The position numbers and the translations under genes are program-made. Source: Nostocales cyanobacterium HT-58-2 (GTDB lineage Bacteria; Cyanobacteriota; Cyanobacteriia; Cyanobacteriales; Nostocaceae). Taken from it: DNA of 64,000 nucleotides. The notes under the pieces were generated by a model. That model was given only the letters and a program-made list of their open reading frames with translations. It did not search any database and had not been told where the DNA came from. This document shows, in pieces, positions 55,748 to 64,000 of the stretch (positions within the stretch are counted from its first letter, which is position 1; every line of letters starts with the position of its first letter). Where the stretch lies: NCBI GenBank assembly GCA_002163975.1, contig CP019636.1, positions 558,001-622,000 on the forward strand, in the 5' to 3' direction.

Positions 55748-56182
55748 TGTCAATATCCTCTTTTCCGCAAAAAATTGTCCTAGAGGTTAGTAAAAACATG
55801 ATTGTGGAGTTTTTGAATTTACGACCCATCTCCACGAATTTATCGGGATTTACTGATAAAATGGGTAGTCCTATACACTATGGGTATAATAGCGCTCCAT
55901 GTATGAATTCACAGGAGTTCAGAGCAAATCCGCAAAGGATATGTTCTTTATATGAAAAATATATTCCTTTGAGGAGGAGCGAGCTATTGTAAGCTATATA
56001 AAATTTCGGGGGTACTATCAAAAAATATTAAATGCTTAGGGCATAGGACACTTTTTGTTAAATGACAGTTCAAAGTCTTCAGGGTGTATCGGAATTTGAT
56101 GTGGGAAGTACAGACGATGAAGCTGTTTTTCCTTCTAACATCTATTAATAATTTCAGGGTTACCAAGGTTCAGTAAACATCA
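55748..56182. other. Intergenic region
   Basis: 435 bp between divergent genes. No gene, repeat or RNA is supported. The promoters of the DUF3352 gene and the aminopeptidase gene should lie here. Confidence 0.4.
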
Positions 56183-58816
56183 ATGTCACAGTATTATTTT
56201 GACACAGAGAATAATCGGTATAAATCTTTTGAGTTACCAGGGGCAAAACCGCACTACAATCCTGATCGTCCTGGACAAGTAGAGCATATTTTTCTAGACC
56301 TCAACCTGGATATTGCTAACAGAAGGTACCACGGTAGTTGTAACATAACACTCACTCCAATCCGCAACGGTATTGACCGTTTAAATCTGGATGCTGTCAA
56401 CCTGAATGTTGAATCGGTACAGGTCGATGGAAAAGCGCAAAACTTTGACCATGATGGACAAAAATTATCTATCCAACTCGATCCACTGACACAGGTTGGT
56501 AAAAGGATTGTCATTGCAATTGCTTACTCAGTAGACAAACCCCAACGCGGTATTTACTTCATCCAACCAGACAAACATTATCCTAAGAAACCCTCCCAAG
56601 TCTGGACTCAGGGAGAAGACGAAGATTCTCGCTTCTGGTTCCCTTGCTTTGATTACCCTGGACAACTTTCTACTTCTGAAATTCGCATCCGAGTTCCTAA
56701 ACACCTCATCGCGATTTCTAATGGTCAACTTATTGCGACAGAAGAACAAGGTGAGGACAAAATCTACCACTGGTCACAGCAGCAAGTTCATCCAACCTAC
56801 TTGATGACTTTAGCAGTAGGTGACTTTGCCGAAATTCGAGATGAGTGGAATGGGATACCCGTCACATACTACGTTGAAAAAGGTCGCGAGAAAGATGCCA
56901 AACGCAGTATGGGCAAAACACCCCGGATGATAGAGTTTTTGAGTGAAAAATATGGCTACTCATACCCTTACCCAAAATACGCCCAAATCTGTGTTGACGA
57001 CTTCATCTTTGGGGGAATGGAAAATACCTCTGCAACACTGTTAACTGATAGGTGTTTGCTGGATGAAAAAGCAGCATTAGATAACCGCAACACAGAAAGC
57101 TTGGTCGTCCACGAGTTGGCGCACCAATGGTTTGGTGATTTGGTGGTGATTCGCCACTGGTCCCATGCTTGGATTAAGGAGGGGATGGCTTCTTACTCTG
57201 AAGTTATGTGGACAGAACATGAATATGGTGCCCAAGAAGCAGCATACTATCGTTTACTAGAGGCTCGTAGTTATTTAGCTGAGGACAGCGATCGCTACCG
57301 CCGTCCCATGGTCACACATATTTACCGCGAAGCTATTGAACTTTATGACCGCCACATTTACGAAAAAGGGTCTTGTGTTTATCACATGATTCGCGCAGAA
57401 TTGGGGGACGAATTGTTTTGGAAGGCAATTCAAACATTTGTACAGGATAATGCCCACAAAACTGTGGAAACAGTAGATTTACTGCGGGCGATTGAAAAAG
57501 CAACTGGGCGTAATCTTTTGTTCCTGTTTGACCAGTATGTGTATCGTGGTGGTCATCCAGATTTTAAAGTGGCTTACACCTGGGATGGAGATAGCAATTT
57601 AGCTAAGGTCACAGTGACTCAGACTCAAGCAGATGCATCGAATCCTGGTAATCGTGATTTATTTGACTTAAAAATTCCTATCGGTTTTGGGTACGTCAAG
57701 CAAGAGGACACGAAGAATAAAGAAAATCTCTTTGCGTCTAATCACTTCAAGACTTTCACAGTACGGGTGCATGAACGGGAACAAAGCTTTTACTTCCCTC
57801 TTGAGGAAAAACCCCAATTCATCAGCTTTGATGTGGGAAATCATTTCCTCAAAACCGTGTCTCTGGAATACCCAGTACCAGAGTTGAAAGCGCAGCTGGA
57901 ATTTGATTCTAACCCCATCTCTCGCATCTTTGCGGCAGAAGCTTTAGCGAAAAAAGGGAGTTTGGAGGCTCTAAAAGCACTTTCTACTGCACTCAAAAAT
58001 GAGCCTTTCTGGGGTGTACGCGTCGAAGTTGCTAAACAACTCGCCCAAATCAACCTAGATCAAGTCTTTGATGAGTTAGTGACTGGGTTAAAAGATCAAA
58101 GTCCGTACGTGCGCCGTGCAGTGGCTGAAGCACTCGCCAAAATCAAAACTCATGATAGCTACAAAGCGTTGAAACAATTGGTGAAAGAGGGCGATCCTAG
58201 CTACTATGTGGAAGCTGTAGCAACTCGCGCCATAGGAACAATTGCTGCTGGGACCACAGAAGACAAACCCAAAGAAGAAAAGGTTATCCAGCTGCTGAAA
58301 TCGGTCTTAGAAGAAAAGGCGGGTTGGAATGAGGTCGTCCGTAGTGGTGCGATCGCAGGTTTAGCTGAACTCAAAACTTCAGAAGCTGCTCTCAATCTCC
58401 TTCTAGAATACACCCATCTCGGCGTACCGCAACCCCTGCGTTTAGCAGCAATTCGCGCTCTTGGCAAAATTTCTACTGGTCAAAGCCCTGTTAATCTGGA
58501 ACGGATCTTAGAGCGATTGACAGAAATTTCTAAAGAAAGCTTCTTTTTGACTCAAATAGCAGTGGTTACAGCCCTTGGACAAATGGAAACTCCCAAAGCA
58601 ATTGGGATTTTGCAAACTTTGGCTGACCAGACACCAGACGGACGTGTACACCGCTATGCTGAGGAAGAAATTGCTAAGGTGCAAAATAACATCGGTTCTG
58701 AAAGTGCTCTTCGTCAGTTACGTTCTGAACTTGATCAACTCAAACAACAAAATCAAGAACTCAGAAGCCGCTTAGAAAACTTAGAAGCAAAATCTCAGTC
58801 AGAACCAAGAAAATAG
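56183..58816 (+). CDS. M1-family aminopeptidase with HEAT repeats
   Basis: An 877-residue zinc metallopeptidase. The catalytic domain has the exopeptidase motif GGMENTSATLL (~278) and the zinc site VVHELAHQWFGDLV followed 19 residues later by the third ligand Glu in WIKEGMASY. The N-terminal beta-saddle begins RPGQVEHIFLDLNLDIANRR. The C-terminal ~280 residues are HEAT-like helical repeats (RRAVAEALAKIKTH, RLAAIRALGKIST) ending in a coiled coil, an arrangement seen in cyanobacterial M1 enzymes. It trims N-terminal residues from peptides in the cytoplasm or periplasm. No signal peptide. Confidence 0.9.
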   Translation: MSQYYFDTENNRYKSFELPGAKPHYNPDRPGQVEHIFLDLNLDIANRRYHGSCNITLTPIRNGIDRLNLDAVNLNVESVQVDGKAQNFDHDGQKLSIQLDPLTQVGKRIVIAIAYSVDKPQRGIYFIQPDKHYPKKPSQVWTQGEDEDSRFWFPCFDYPGQLSTSEIRIRVPKHLIAISNGQLIATEEQGEDKIYHWSQQQVHPTYLMTLAVGDFAEIRDEWNGIPVTYYVEKGREKDAKRSMGKTPRMIEFLSEKYGYSYPYPKYAQICVDDFIFGGMENTSATLLTDRCLLDEKAALDNRNTESLVVHELAHQWFGDLVVIRHWSHAWIKEGMASYSEVMWTEHEYGAQEAAYYRLLEARSYLAEDSDRYRRPMVTHIYREAIELYDRHIYEKGSCVYHMIRAELGDELFWKAIQTFVQDNAHKTVETVDLLRAIEKATGRNLLFLFDQYVYRGGHPDFKVAYTWDGDSNLAKVTVTQTQADASNPGNRDLFDLKIPIGFGYVKQEDTKNKENLFASNHFKTFTVRVHEREQSFYFPLEEKPQFISFDVGNHFLKTVSLEYPVPELKAQLEFDSNPISRIFAAEALAKKGSLEALKALSTALKNEPFWGVRVEVAKQLAQINLDQVFDELVTGLKDQSPYVRRAVAEALAKIKTHDSYKALKQLVKEGDPSYYVEAVATRAIGTIAAGTTEDKPKEEKVIQLLKSVLEEKAGWNEVVRSGAIAGLAELKTSEAALNLLLEYTHLGVPQPLRLAAIRALGKISTGQSPVNLERILERLTEISKESFFLTQIAVVTALGQMETPKAIGILQTLADQTPDGRVHRYAEEEIAKVQNNIGSESALRQLRSELDQLKQQNQELRSRLENLEAKSQSEPRK

Positions 58817-58837
58817 GGCTCTTTGTTTGCATAATTC

Positions 58838-58880
58838 ACGCGATTGGGAACATGAGTGTCTCCTTCTCGCGTCTTTTTTT
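58838..58880 (+). terminator. Terminator after the aminopeptidase gene
   Basis: ACGCGA (58838-58843) and TCGCGT (58867-58872) enclose a partly paired loop; ctttttttg follows. Confidence 0.7.
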
Positions 58881-59217
58881 GTTTTGTTTTCCATGAACTT
58901 GTCTTCTATGGACATCGTTGTTTCTACCCACTCCATATAAGTATGAATTTGTTAAGCTTTTGTAAAGTATCTTTAAACTTTTCGGATTTAAGAATGCCAT
59001 TTTAGCATACTATTGACACATACAAGATAAAAATTATACTTTACAATATAAATTTTCGATGAAGATTAGAGTTGCCAAGTGACAATCTGCCTCTGAAATA
59101 CTACGATTTGATAGGTGTAATTAAACTTCTGTGTAGAAATAACAGAAACACTGTGTACCTTTTCAAAAGGTAGTGATACTGCTCCGTGTTCGTACGAAAG
59201 TTGTCAGAGGTCTCAAA
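58881..59217. other. AT-rich gene-free region
   Basis: 337 bp, AT-rich, with no supported gene; the truncated glycosyltransferase echo starts at 59218. Confidence 0.4.
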
Positions 59218-59345
59218 ATGTGTAAATCCATGCTGACGATTTTTCTCCAGTTCATTTTTAGGAATATTTCTACCGGAGGAATTCAAGCACTCACAAAAAT
59301 CTTTAATTTGTAGGAGAACATATTTAAAGTATTTTTGAGTGTTAT
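59218..59345 (+). pseudogene. Truncated copy of the downstream glycosyltransferase N-terminus
   Basis: From the ATG at 59218 the frame reads MCKSMLTIFLQFIFRN, then STGGIQALTKIFNL and a TAG at 59311. This aligns with the start of the next gene (MRKPVLTIFYQFNPWN, ATIGGIQTLINTF). After the stop the frame goes on for ~10 codons with only vague similarity, then is lost. So a second gene of this family, or a partial duplicate, decayed here. It is an upstream analogue of the start-region echoes at 5257-5399. Confidence 0.7.
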
Positions 59346-59399
59346 TGAAAATTCCAAAACGTTTGAGCGTTTGCACTTAAATTGTGCTTGGTGATCTCC

Positions 59400-60611
59400 A
59401 TGCGTAAACCTGTTCTCACGATTTTTTACCAGTTCAATCCTTGGAACGCCACAATCGGAGGTATACAAACACTCATCAACACCTTTATTAAATACGCCCC
59501 AAGCGAGTTTCAGGTAAGACTCGTAGGAACAGGAGACGATCCAAAAAAGCCTCTTGGTGAATGGCAACAAGCAGAGTTTGCAGGCAGAGAAATTAGTTTT
59601 CTGCCTTTATTTACACTGCAAAATGACAATGTTAGAAACTTGATACCAACAACCCTGAAGTATACAACTGCCCTTTTAGGTCAGTGTTTTGCTTCTGACT
59701 TTATGCACTTTCACAGGATAGAGCCAACAATAGCTGCCCTAAATTGGCAGGGAGAAAAAACTCTGTTTATCCACAATGATATACGGACGCAAATGCAAGC
59801 TGCGGGTAACAAAAAGGCAATTCTTTGGCGAAGATTTCCAGCTGCTTACTTTGCGCTGGAAAGTTTGTTAATTCGCCAGTTTAGCCAAATCCTCTCCTGT
59901 AATACAGATGCAACTCAACTGTACAAGGAGCGTTATCCTAACTTGCAAGACCGCGTTGCATATATCAAAAATTCTTTTGATAACGAAATTTTTTATCCGT
60001 TTCACAAAGATGAACGGGTCGTCAAAAGAAAGGAACTGGCATTTGAGCTAGGTGTGGACGAAAAAACACGTTTTGTTTTATTTGCTGGTCGCCTACATCC
60101 TCAAAAAGACCCCATATTGCTGGTACGTGCATTTGCAAGTTTGAACGAGCCGAATGTTCACTTACTCATAGCCGGTGATGGCGAGTTAAGGACAGAAGTC
60201 CGTGCAGAAATTGCTAAATTGGGGATTCATCACAGGGTAACAATGCTTGGAGCCGTTACCCAATCAAAGCTTGCACAGATCCATCGTGTCTGCAATGCTT
60301 TTGTTCTGAGCAGTGCATATGAAGGTCTCCCTTTAGTCGTTCTTGAGGCGCTCGCGAGTGGGACTCCTGTTGTCACAACTCAATGTGGTGAAACTCCAAA
60401 ATTACTAACTGCAGATAGTGGAGTTGTTTGTTCAGAACGAACGCCCGTAAGTATAGCAGATGGTTTACGCAAGGTGCTGCTGCATCCTGCAGATTATCCA
60501 ACAGAGTCTTGCGTGCGGACTGCAAAACCATATGCAGCCCGCACTGTTGTTCAACAAGTTTACAACGAAATGCTGAATCGCTGGGAACAGCGGCTCACCA
60601 TGAGTGTTTAG
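59400..60611 (+). CDS. Family 4 glycosyltransferase
   Basis: A 403-residue GT4 enzyme. N-terminal region: TIFYQFNPWNATIGGIQTLI (GGIQ donor loop). The C-terminal donor domain has LFAGRLHPQKDPILLVRAF near 225, LLIAGDGELRTEV and NAFVLSSAYEGLPLVVLEAL with the EGLP...E pair. The ATG at 59400 aligns with the N-terminus of the upstream echo; the TTG at 59382 is not needed. Expected to add a sugar to a surface glycan. It opens the second glycan locus, with the GT4 and BY-kinase genes downstream. Confidence 0.87.
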   Translation: MRKPVLTIFYQFNPWNATIGGIQTLINTFIKYAPSEFQVRLVGTGDDPKKPLGEWQQAEFAGREISFLPLFTLQNDNVRNLIPTTLKYTTALLGQCFASDFMHFHRIEPTIAALNWQGEKTLFIHNDIRTQMQAAGNKKAILWRRFPAAYFALESLLIRQFSQILSCNTDATQLYKERYPNLQDRVAYIKNSFDNEIFYPFHKDERVVKRKELAFELGVDEKTRFVLFAGRLHPQKDPILLVRAFASLNEPNVHLLIAGDGELRTEVRAEIAKLGIHHRVTMLGAVTQSKLAQIHRVCNAFVLSSAYEGLPLVVLEALASGTPVVTTQCGETPKLLTADSGVVCSERTPVSIADGLRKVLLHPADYPTESCVRTAKPYAARTVVQQVYNEMLNRWEQRLTMSV

Positions 60612-60826
60612 GCGTAAGCCAAATTTGCGCTCAAACTAGAGACAAAAAACAGAAACGAAAAACGTAGTTATTGGGAAGAGGAGGCAATGCTTTTTTAAAC
60701 CCTAAGAAAGAAAAATAGAAACAAAGACAAGTTCCTATGTTCTTGTTTCCGTCTTCAGAAAAGAATGCGACTCGGTATAAATTAGTACACCCTTTTCCAG
60801 AGCAAAACTAGCACAACGAAACTAGT

Positions 60827-62017
60827 ATGAAAATTGCTGTAATTGGTGCAAAAGGTCTACCTCCCAAACAGGGTGGCATCGAGCATTATTGTGCAGAAGT
60901 GTATCCGCGCATGGTGGAACAAGGACACTCTGTAGATTTATTTGCCCGCTCCTCTTATACTGACTGTTCCTGGCATGAGCGTTATGACTATCACGGCGTC
61001 CAAGTGATCTCCTTACCCAGTTTGAGTTTCAGGGGAGTGGATGCTTTTGTGACCTCGGCACTAGGAGCGATCGCAGCCTCGGCTACAAAATACGATATTA
61101 TTCATTTCCACGCTCTTGGTCCATCCTTATTTACTTGCTTACCAAGAGTTGTCAACACCGCCAAAGTTGTCGTAACGTGTCAGGGATTAGATTGGCAACG
61201 AGCCAAGTGGGGTAGTTTTTCAACTCGCATCATTCAATTAGGAGAGAAGGCTGCAGTCCGTTTCGCCGACGGATTGATTGTCGTATCAGATGCACTCCAA
61301 AACTATTTTTGGCAAACGTATGGCAGAAGAACTGTCTACATCCCCAATGCGCCAGCAAGTTATGGTGAGTCAGACTCCAAATTTAGTTACGGAACTCAAC
61401 TTGGTCTTGAACAAGGACGCTATATTCTGTTTTTGGGCAGGCTTGTACCAGAAAAGCGTCCCGACTTGTTGGTTGACGCTTTTAGTGCTTTGAATCCCCG
61501 TGGATGGAAACTCGTTCTCGCTGGTGGTGTGAGCGATACGAAATCATTCACTTCAAAGCTTTTAGAAAAAGTTGCAAATAATCCAAATATTATCTTTGCA
61601 GGCGAACTTCGGGGACAACGTCTTTGGGAAATTGTCCGGGGTTCAGGGTTGTTTGTCCTTCCTTCTGATGTCGAGGGACTCCCTCTAGCCATGTTAGAGG
61701 CGATGCAGGAAGGTATACCAGTCATGGCAAGCGATATTCCACCCCACAAGCAATTGATTAGTGGAGGTCGGGGAAAACTTTTTGCAGCTGGAAACCTCAC
61801 CTCTTGTATTCAAGCTCTTGATTGGTCAATTCATCATCCACAAGAACTAGCAGCTATGGCTGTCAATGCACAAAGGCACGTACAGTTGAACTATAGCTGG
61901 AGCCATATCACTTCTGAAACCCTAAAACTCTACACAACACTTTTAACCTCTCCCGAGCCAGTAGATATTTACGAGCAAAGCCAGACTGGACTGGCTGAGG
62001 TTGTGGGCAAAAAATAG
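60827..62017 (+). CDS. Family 4 glycosyltransferase
   Basis: A 396-residue GT4 enzyme. It starts IAVIGAKGLPPKQGGIEHYC (acceptor domain), continues with DIIHFHALGPSLF, VVTCQGLDWQRAKWG, SDALQNYF and IPNAP, and the donor domain has FLGRLVPEKRPDLLVDAF and LPSDVEGLPLAMLEAMQEGI. The KGLPPKQGG-IE start with HALGPSL is typical of a subgroup common in cyanobacterial and proteobacterial exopolysaccharide clusters. It lies 82 bp before the Wzz/BY-kinase gene at 62100, with which it likely acts. Confidence 0.87.
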   Translation: MKIAVIGAKGLPPKQGGIEHYCAEVYPRMVEQGHSVDLFARSSYTDCSWHERYDYHGVQVISLPSLSFRGVDAFVTSALGAIAASATKYDIIHFHALGPSLFTCLPRVVNTAKVVVTCQGLDWQRAKWGSFSTRIIQLGEKAAVRFADGLIVVSDALQNYFWQTYGRRTVYIPNAPASYGESDSKFSYGTQLGLEQGRYILFLGRLVPEKRPDLLVDAFSALNPRGWKLVLAGGVSDTKSFTSKLLEKVANNPNIIFAGELRGQRLWEIVRGSGLFVLPSDVEGLPLAMLEAMQEGIPVMASDIPPHKQLISGGRGKLFAAGNLTSCIQALDWSIHHPQELAAMAVNAQRHVQLNYSWSHITSETLKLYTTLLTSPEPVDIYEQSQTGLAEVVGKK

Positions 62018-62099
62018 GTAGCAAGGGTAGTCATTAGTCATTTGTTCAAATTCTCATGACTAATGACTCATGAGTGAAGAAACAAGAGGGATATATGTG

Positions 62100-64000
62100 A
62101 TGGAAAAACGAATATCAAATGTACTAGCAGTACTCAAGCGGCGAAGTGCTCCGGCGATCGCCGCCTTTGCTGCTGTCATTGGTGGAGCGATCGCATACCT
62201 TGCAGTTACCCCAAGTAAGTATGAAGCATACGCGCGGCTGATGCTGGACGACAAAAGGGTGAGTGTTTCCGAATTAGGTCGTGATTTGACCCAAGTATCT
62301 TCAAACTCACCAGGAAATAGTCCGTTAGCTGACCAAGCAGAACTCATCAAGTCGCAACGTGTTCTGGAACGAGCTATTGCAATTGCTTTTCCTCAAATCA
62401 AAGGGAATTTATCTCAAAGCCCGGTATCAACTGCAGAACTCAGTCACAATTTAAAAGTCAAAATTGTCCCAGCAACGAATATTCTTGAGCTAAACTATCA
62501 ATCTAAAAATCCTCAACTGGCTGCTCAGTTACTCAATGCCATTTCTCAAGCGATGGTTGAGGACAATACTAAGTCCATTAATTCTGAGGCTACCAAAGTC
62601 AAGGAATTTTTGGAAGAAAAACAAGTTCCCGAGGCTGATAAACAGCTCAGACAAGCTGAAGCGCAAGAAAACAAATACAGACAACTCAGCGGAATTGTCT
62701 CCCTTGAAGAGCAAACAAAAAGCTTAGTGCAGAGTATAGCGACTGTGGAAGACCAAGAGCGGACTCTATCTGCTCAACTGCAAGAGATAAAAGCGCGTGA
62801 TGTATCCTTGCGGCAAATTACCAACACCGAAAACCTGAACAATGCTTATTCATCCGTTCGCAGTGGACAAGACGAAGAAATCAAGAAGTTGCGGGCTAAG
62901 TTATCAGAATTAGAAAATAAGATCATCGAAGCCCGTTTGCGCTTTACAGAAGAGCATCCAAATGTAAGGAATTTGGTTGGAGAACGGGACGCTCTACGTG
63001 CTATTTACTCAGAACAACTTGCGCGCGTGTCCTCTGAAAATCAAAACGCCTCTGCAAAGAATTTCGCTGGTGATCAACTCAGTCAAGATTTGAACTCCAA
63101 ATTTATCGTCAACAGGATAGAAGAATCTGCAGTTAATGACAGGCTGAAACTTTTGCAGACTAAAAAAGTCAACCTCCAGGCTCGCCTTGCACAACTCCCC
63201 ATTAAACAGCAAACGCTGACTGTACTGACTCGTAAACGGGAAGAAGCCGCCGCGTCTTTGAAGTTCCTACAAAGCAAACTTGAGGAAGCACGGCTTACAG
63301 AAGCACAAAAGGTCAGCAACATCCGCGTGATCGAAAATGCAGTCGCACCATCATCTCCATCTGAGCCGAAACAGAAAGTCATATTAGCACTTGCTTCGGT
63401 GTTTGGAAGTGTCCTAGCCGTTGGGGTTGTGTTGCTTTTGGAGCTCATGGATAATACATTGCGCGATGCAACCGAAGCCGAAGAACTGCTGCAGTTACCA
63501 TTGCTAGGAGTTTTACCACGTTTACCTGCTAAGACGCTTGTTCTCAAGCCAGCTAATCAATTTCTAGATAATATTAGCTTGGTTGAGCCTTACCGCACGC
63601 TCTTCAAAACCTTGGAGTTTCGTAGTCGTGAACAATTGCGGCTGATTGTTGTCAGTAGTACCATCTCTGGAGAGGGGAAATCTGTAGTGGCATCACACCT
63701 TGCCGCTGTTGCAGCTATGCTATCTTGGCGGACATTGGTTATTGATGCAGATTTACGAAAACCTGTCCAACACACACTGTTTCACTTAGCTCCCAAGTTA
63801 GGAATCACGGATGTTTTAGAAGGCAACATATCCTTACTAGATGCCGTGCAGCCAACAGATATAGAGAACTTAGATGTGTTGACTTGTGGCCAACTGCACG
63901 GACGTCCCTCGCAATTGCTAGAGTCAATAGAGATGAAGTCTTTGATAGCAGAAGCTTCTGAAAACTATGACTTAGTTATTATAGATACTCCGCCACTAAG
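62100..64000 (+). CDS. Wzz-type chain-length protein/BY-kinase, 5' part
   Basis: The frame starts at the ATG at 62100, with AAGAGGG 9 nt upstream, and is open to the window end; 633 residues are visible and the C-terminus is missing. A first membrane helix (AIAAFAAVIGGAIAYLAV), long periplasmic coiled coils (residues ~160-400), a second helix (VILALASVFGSVLAVGVVLL) and the kinase domain follow. The domain has Walker A STISGEGKSVVA (~523), A' LVIDADLRKP (~548) and Walker B YDLVIIDTPPL at the edge. Whether it ends in a tyrosine cluster cannot be seen. It is the second such gene in the window; unlike the one at 8470 it has no inserted repeat in the kinase core. Confidence 0.87.
   Translation, partial: MEKRISNVLAVLKRRSAPAIAAFAAVIGGAIAYLAVTPSKYEAYARLMLDDKRVSVSELGRDLTQVSSNSPGNSPLADQAELIKSQRVLERAIAIAFPQIKGNLSQSPVSTAELSHNLKVKIVPATNILELNYQSKNPQLAAQLLNAISQAMVEDNTKSINSEATKVKEFLEEKQVPEADKQLRQAEAQENKYRQLSGIVSLEEQTKSLVQSIATVEDQERTLSAQLQEIKARDVSLRQITNTENLNNAYSSVRSGQDEEIKKLRAKLSELENKIIEARLRFTEEHPNVRNLVGERDALRAIYSEQLARVSSENQNASAKNFAGDQLSQDLNSKFIVNRIEESAVNDRLKLLQTKKVNLQARLAQLPIKQQTLTVLTRKREEAAASLKFLQSKLEEARLTEAQKVSNIRVIENAVAPSSPSEPKQKVILALASVFGSVLAVGVVLLLELMDNTLRDATEAEELLQLPLLGVLPRLPAKTLVLKPANQFLDNISLVEPYRTLFKTLEFRSREQLRLIVVSSTISGEGKSVVASHLAAVAAMLSWRTLVIDADLRKPVQHTLFHLAPKLGITDVLEGNISLLDAVQPTDIENLDVLTCGQLHGRPSQLLESIEMKSLIAEASENYDLVIIDTPPL

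Noticed and set aside
58881..59217. Minus-strand ORFs at 59101-59376 and 59283-59570
   Set aside because: They run opposite the GT gene and its echo and have no family features.
60612..60826. Possible small gene or RNA in the 215-bp spacer
   Set aside because: A-rich, low complexity, no start with SD, no stable hairpin with T-tract.

Overview
The window reads as chromosomal DNA of a filamentous, probably heterocyst-forming cyanobacterium. The evidence is a photosystem II D2 gene (psbD), F-type ATP synthase beta and epsilon genes in the cyanobacterial order, an SLH/OprB iron-uptake porin, a CSP41-like epimerase, many GCGATCGC (HIP1-type) palindromes inside and between genes, short tandem heptamers and several families of small palindromic repeats. 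Species cannot be named from the sequence alone.

Region 1 (1-18.2 kb) is an exopolysaccharide/surface-glycan locus. It holds a branching-enzyme-type glycosyltransferase cut by the window edge, two GT2 enzymes, four GT4 enzymes (two of them tandem duplicates), an O-antigen ligase/polymerase-like membrane protein, a Wzz/BY-kinase chain-length regulator, a secreted clan-A glycosidase, a NAD-dependent epimerase, a polyprenyl-phosphate sugar transferase, and gmd-fcl for GDP-fucose. A nonsense-broken YfhO-like tail lies inside it. Region 4 (59.2-64 kb) is a second glycan locus with two GT4 genes, a truncated echo of one of them, and a second Wzz/BY-kinase cut by the window end.

Region 2 (18.4-43 kb) is mostly housekeeping: 5-formyl-THF cyclo-ligase, a sugar ABC permease, a 1483-residue Hsp70-like protein, a Crp/Fnr regulator, DUF2232 and CobT-like proteins, a TM-helix-repeat channel, SRPBCC and SirB1 proteins, XdhC plus a MocA-like nucleotidyltransferase, a fasciclin protein, atpD-atpC, tRNA-Asn, a NYN ribonuclease-like protein, an ECF-type ATPase and a monocistronic psbD. 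Downstream of psbD sits a structured, terminator-ended RNA candidate carrying a 23-residue ORF with an unusually strong ribosome-binding site.

Region 3 (43-59 kb) has pterin dehydratase, an iron porin, an Rrf2 regulator-cysK pair, a J-domain protein, a two-domain 6-pyruvoyl-tetrahydropterin-synthase-like protein next to a probable tetrahydrobiopterin glucosyltransferase, a PrsW protease, a methyltransferase, MscL with a zinc-ribbon tail, DUF3352 and an M1 aminopeptidase with HEAT repeats. The pterin genes suggest a glucosylated-pterin pathway.

The strongest theme outside the genes is small-repeat activity. One ~100-bp element occurs three times, GC-rich palindromic repeats are inserted in frame in up to three coding sequences and between atpD and atpC, and two glycosyltransferase genes are preceded by decayed copies of their own 5' ends. 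No CRISPR array, rRNA operon, prophage or intact insertion sequence was seen.
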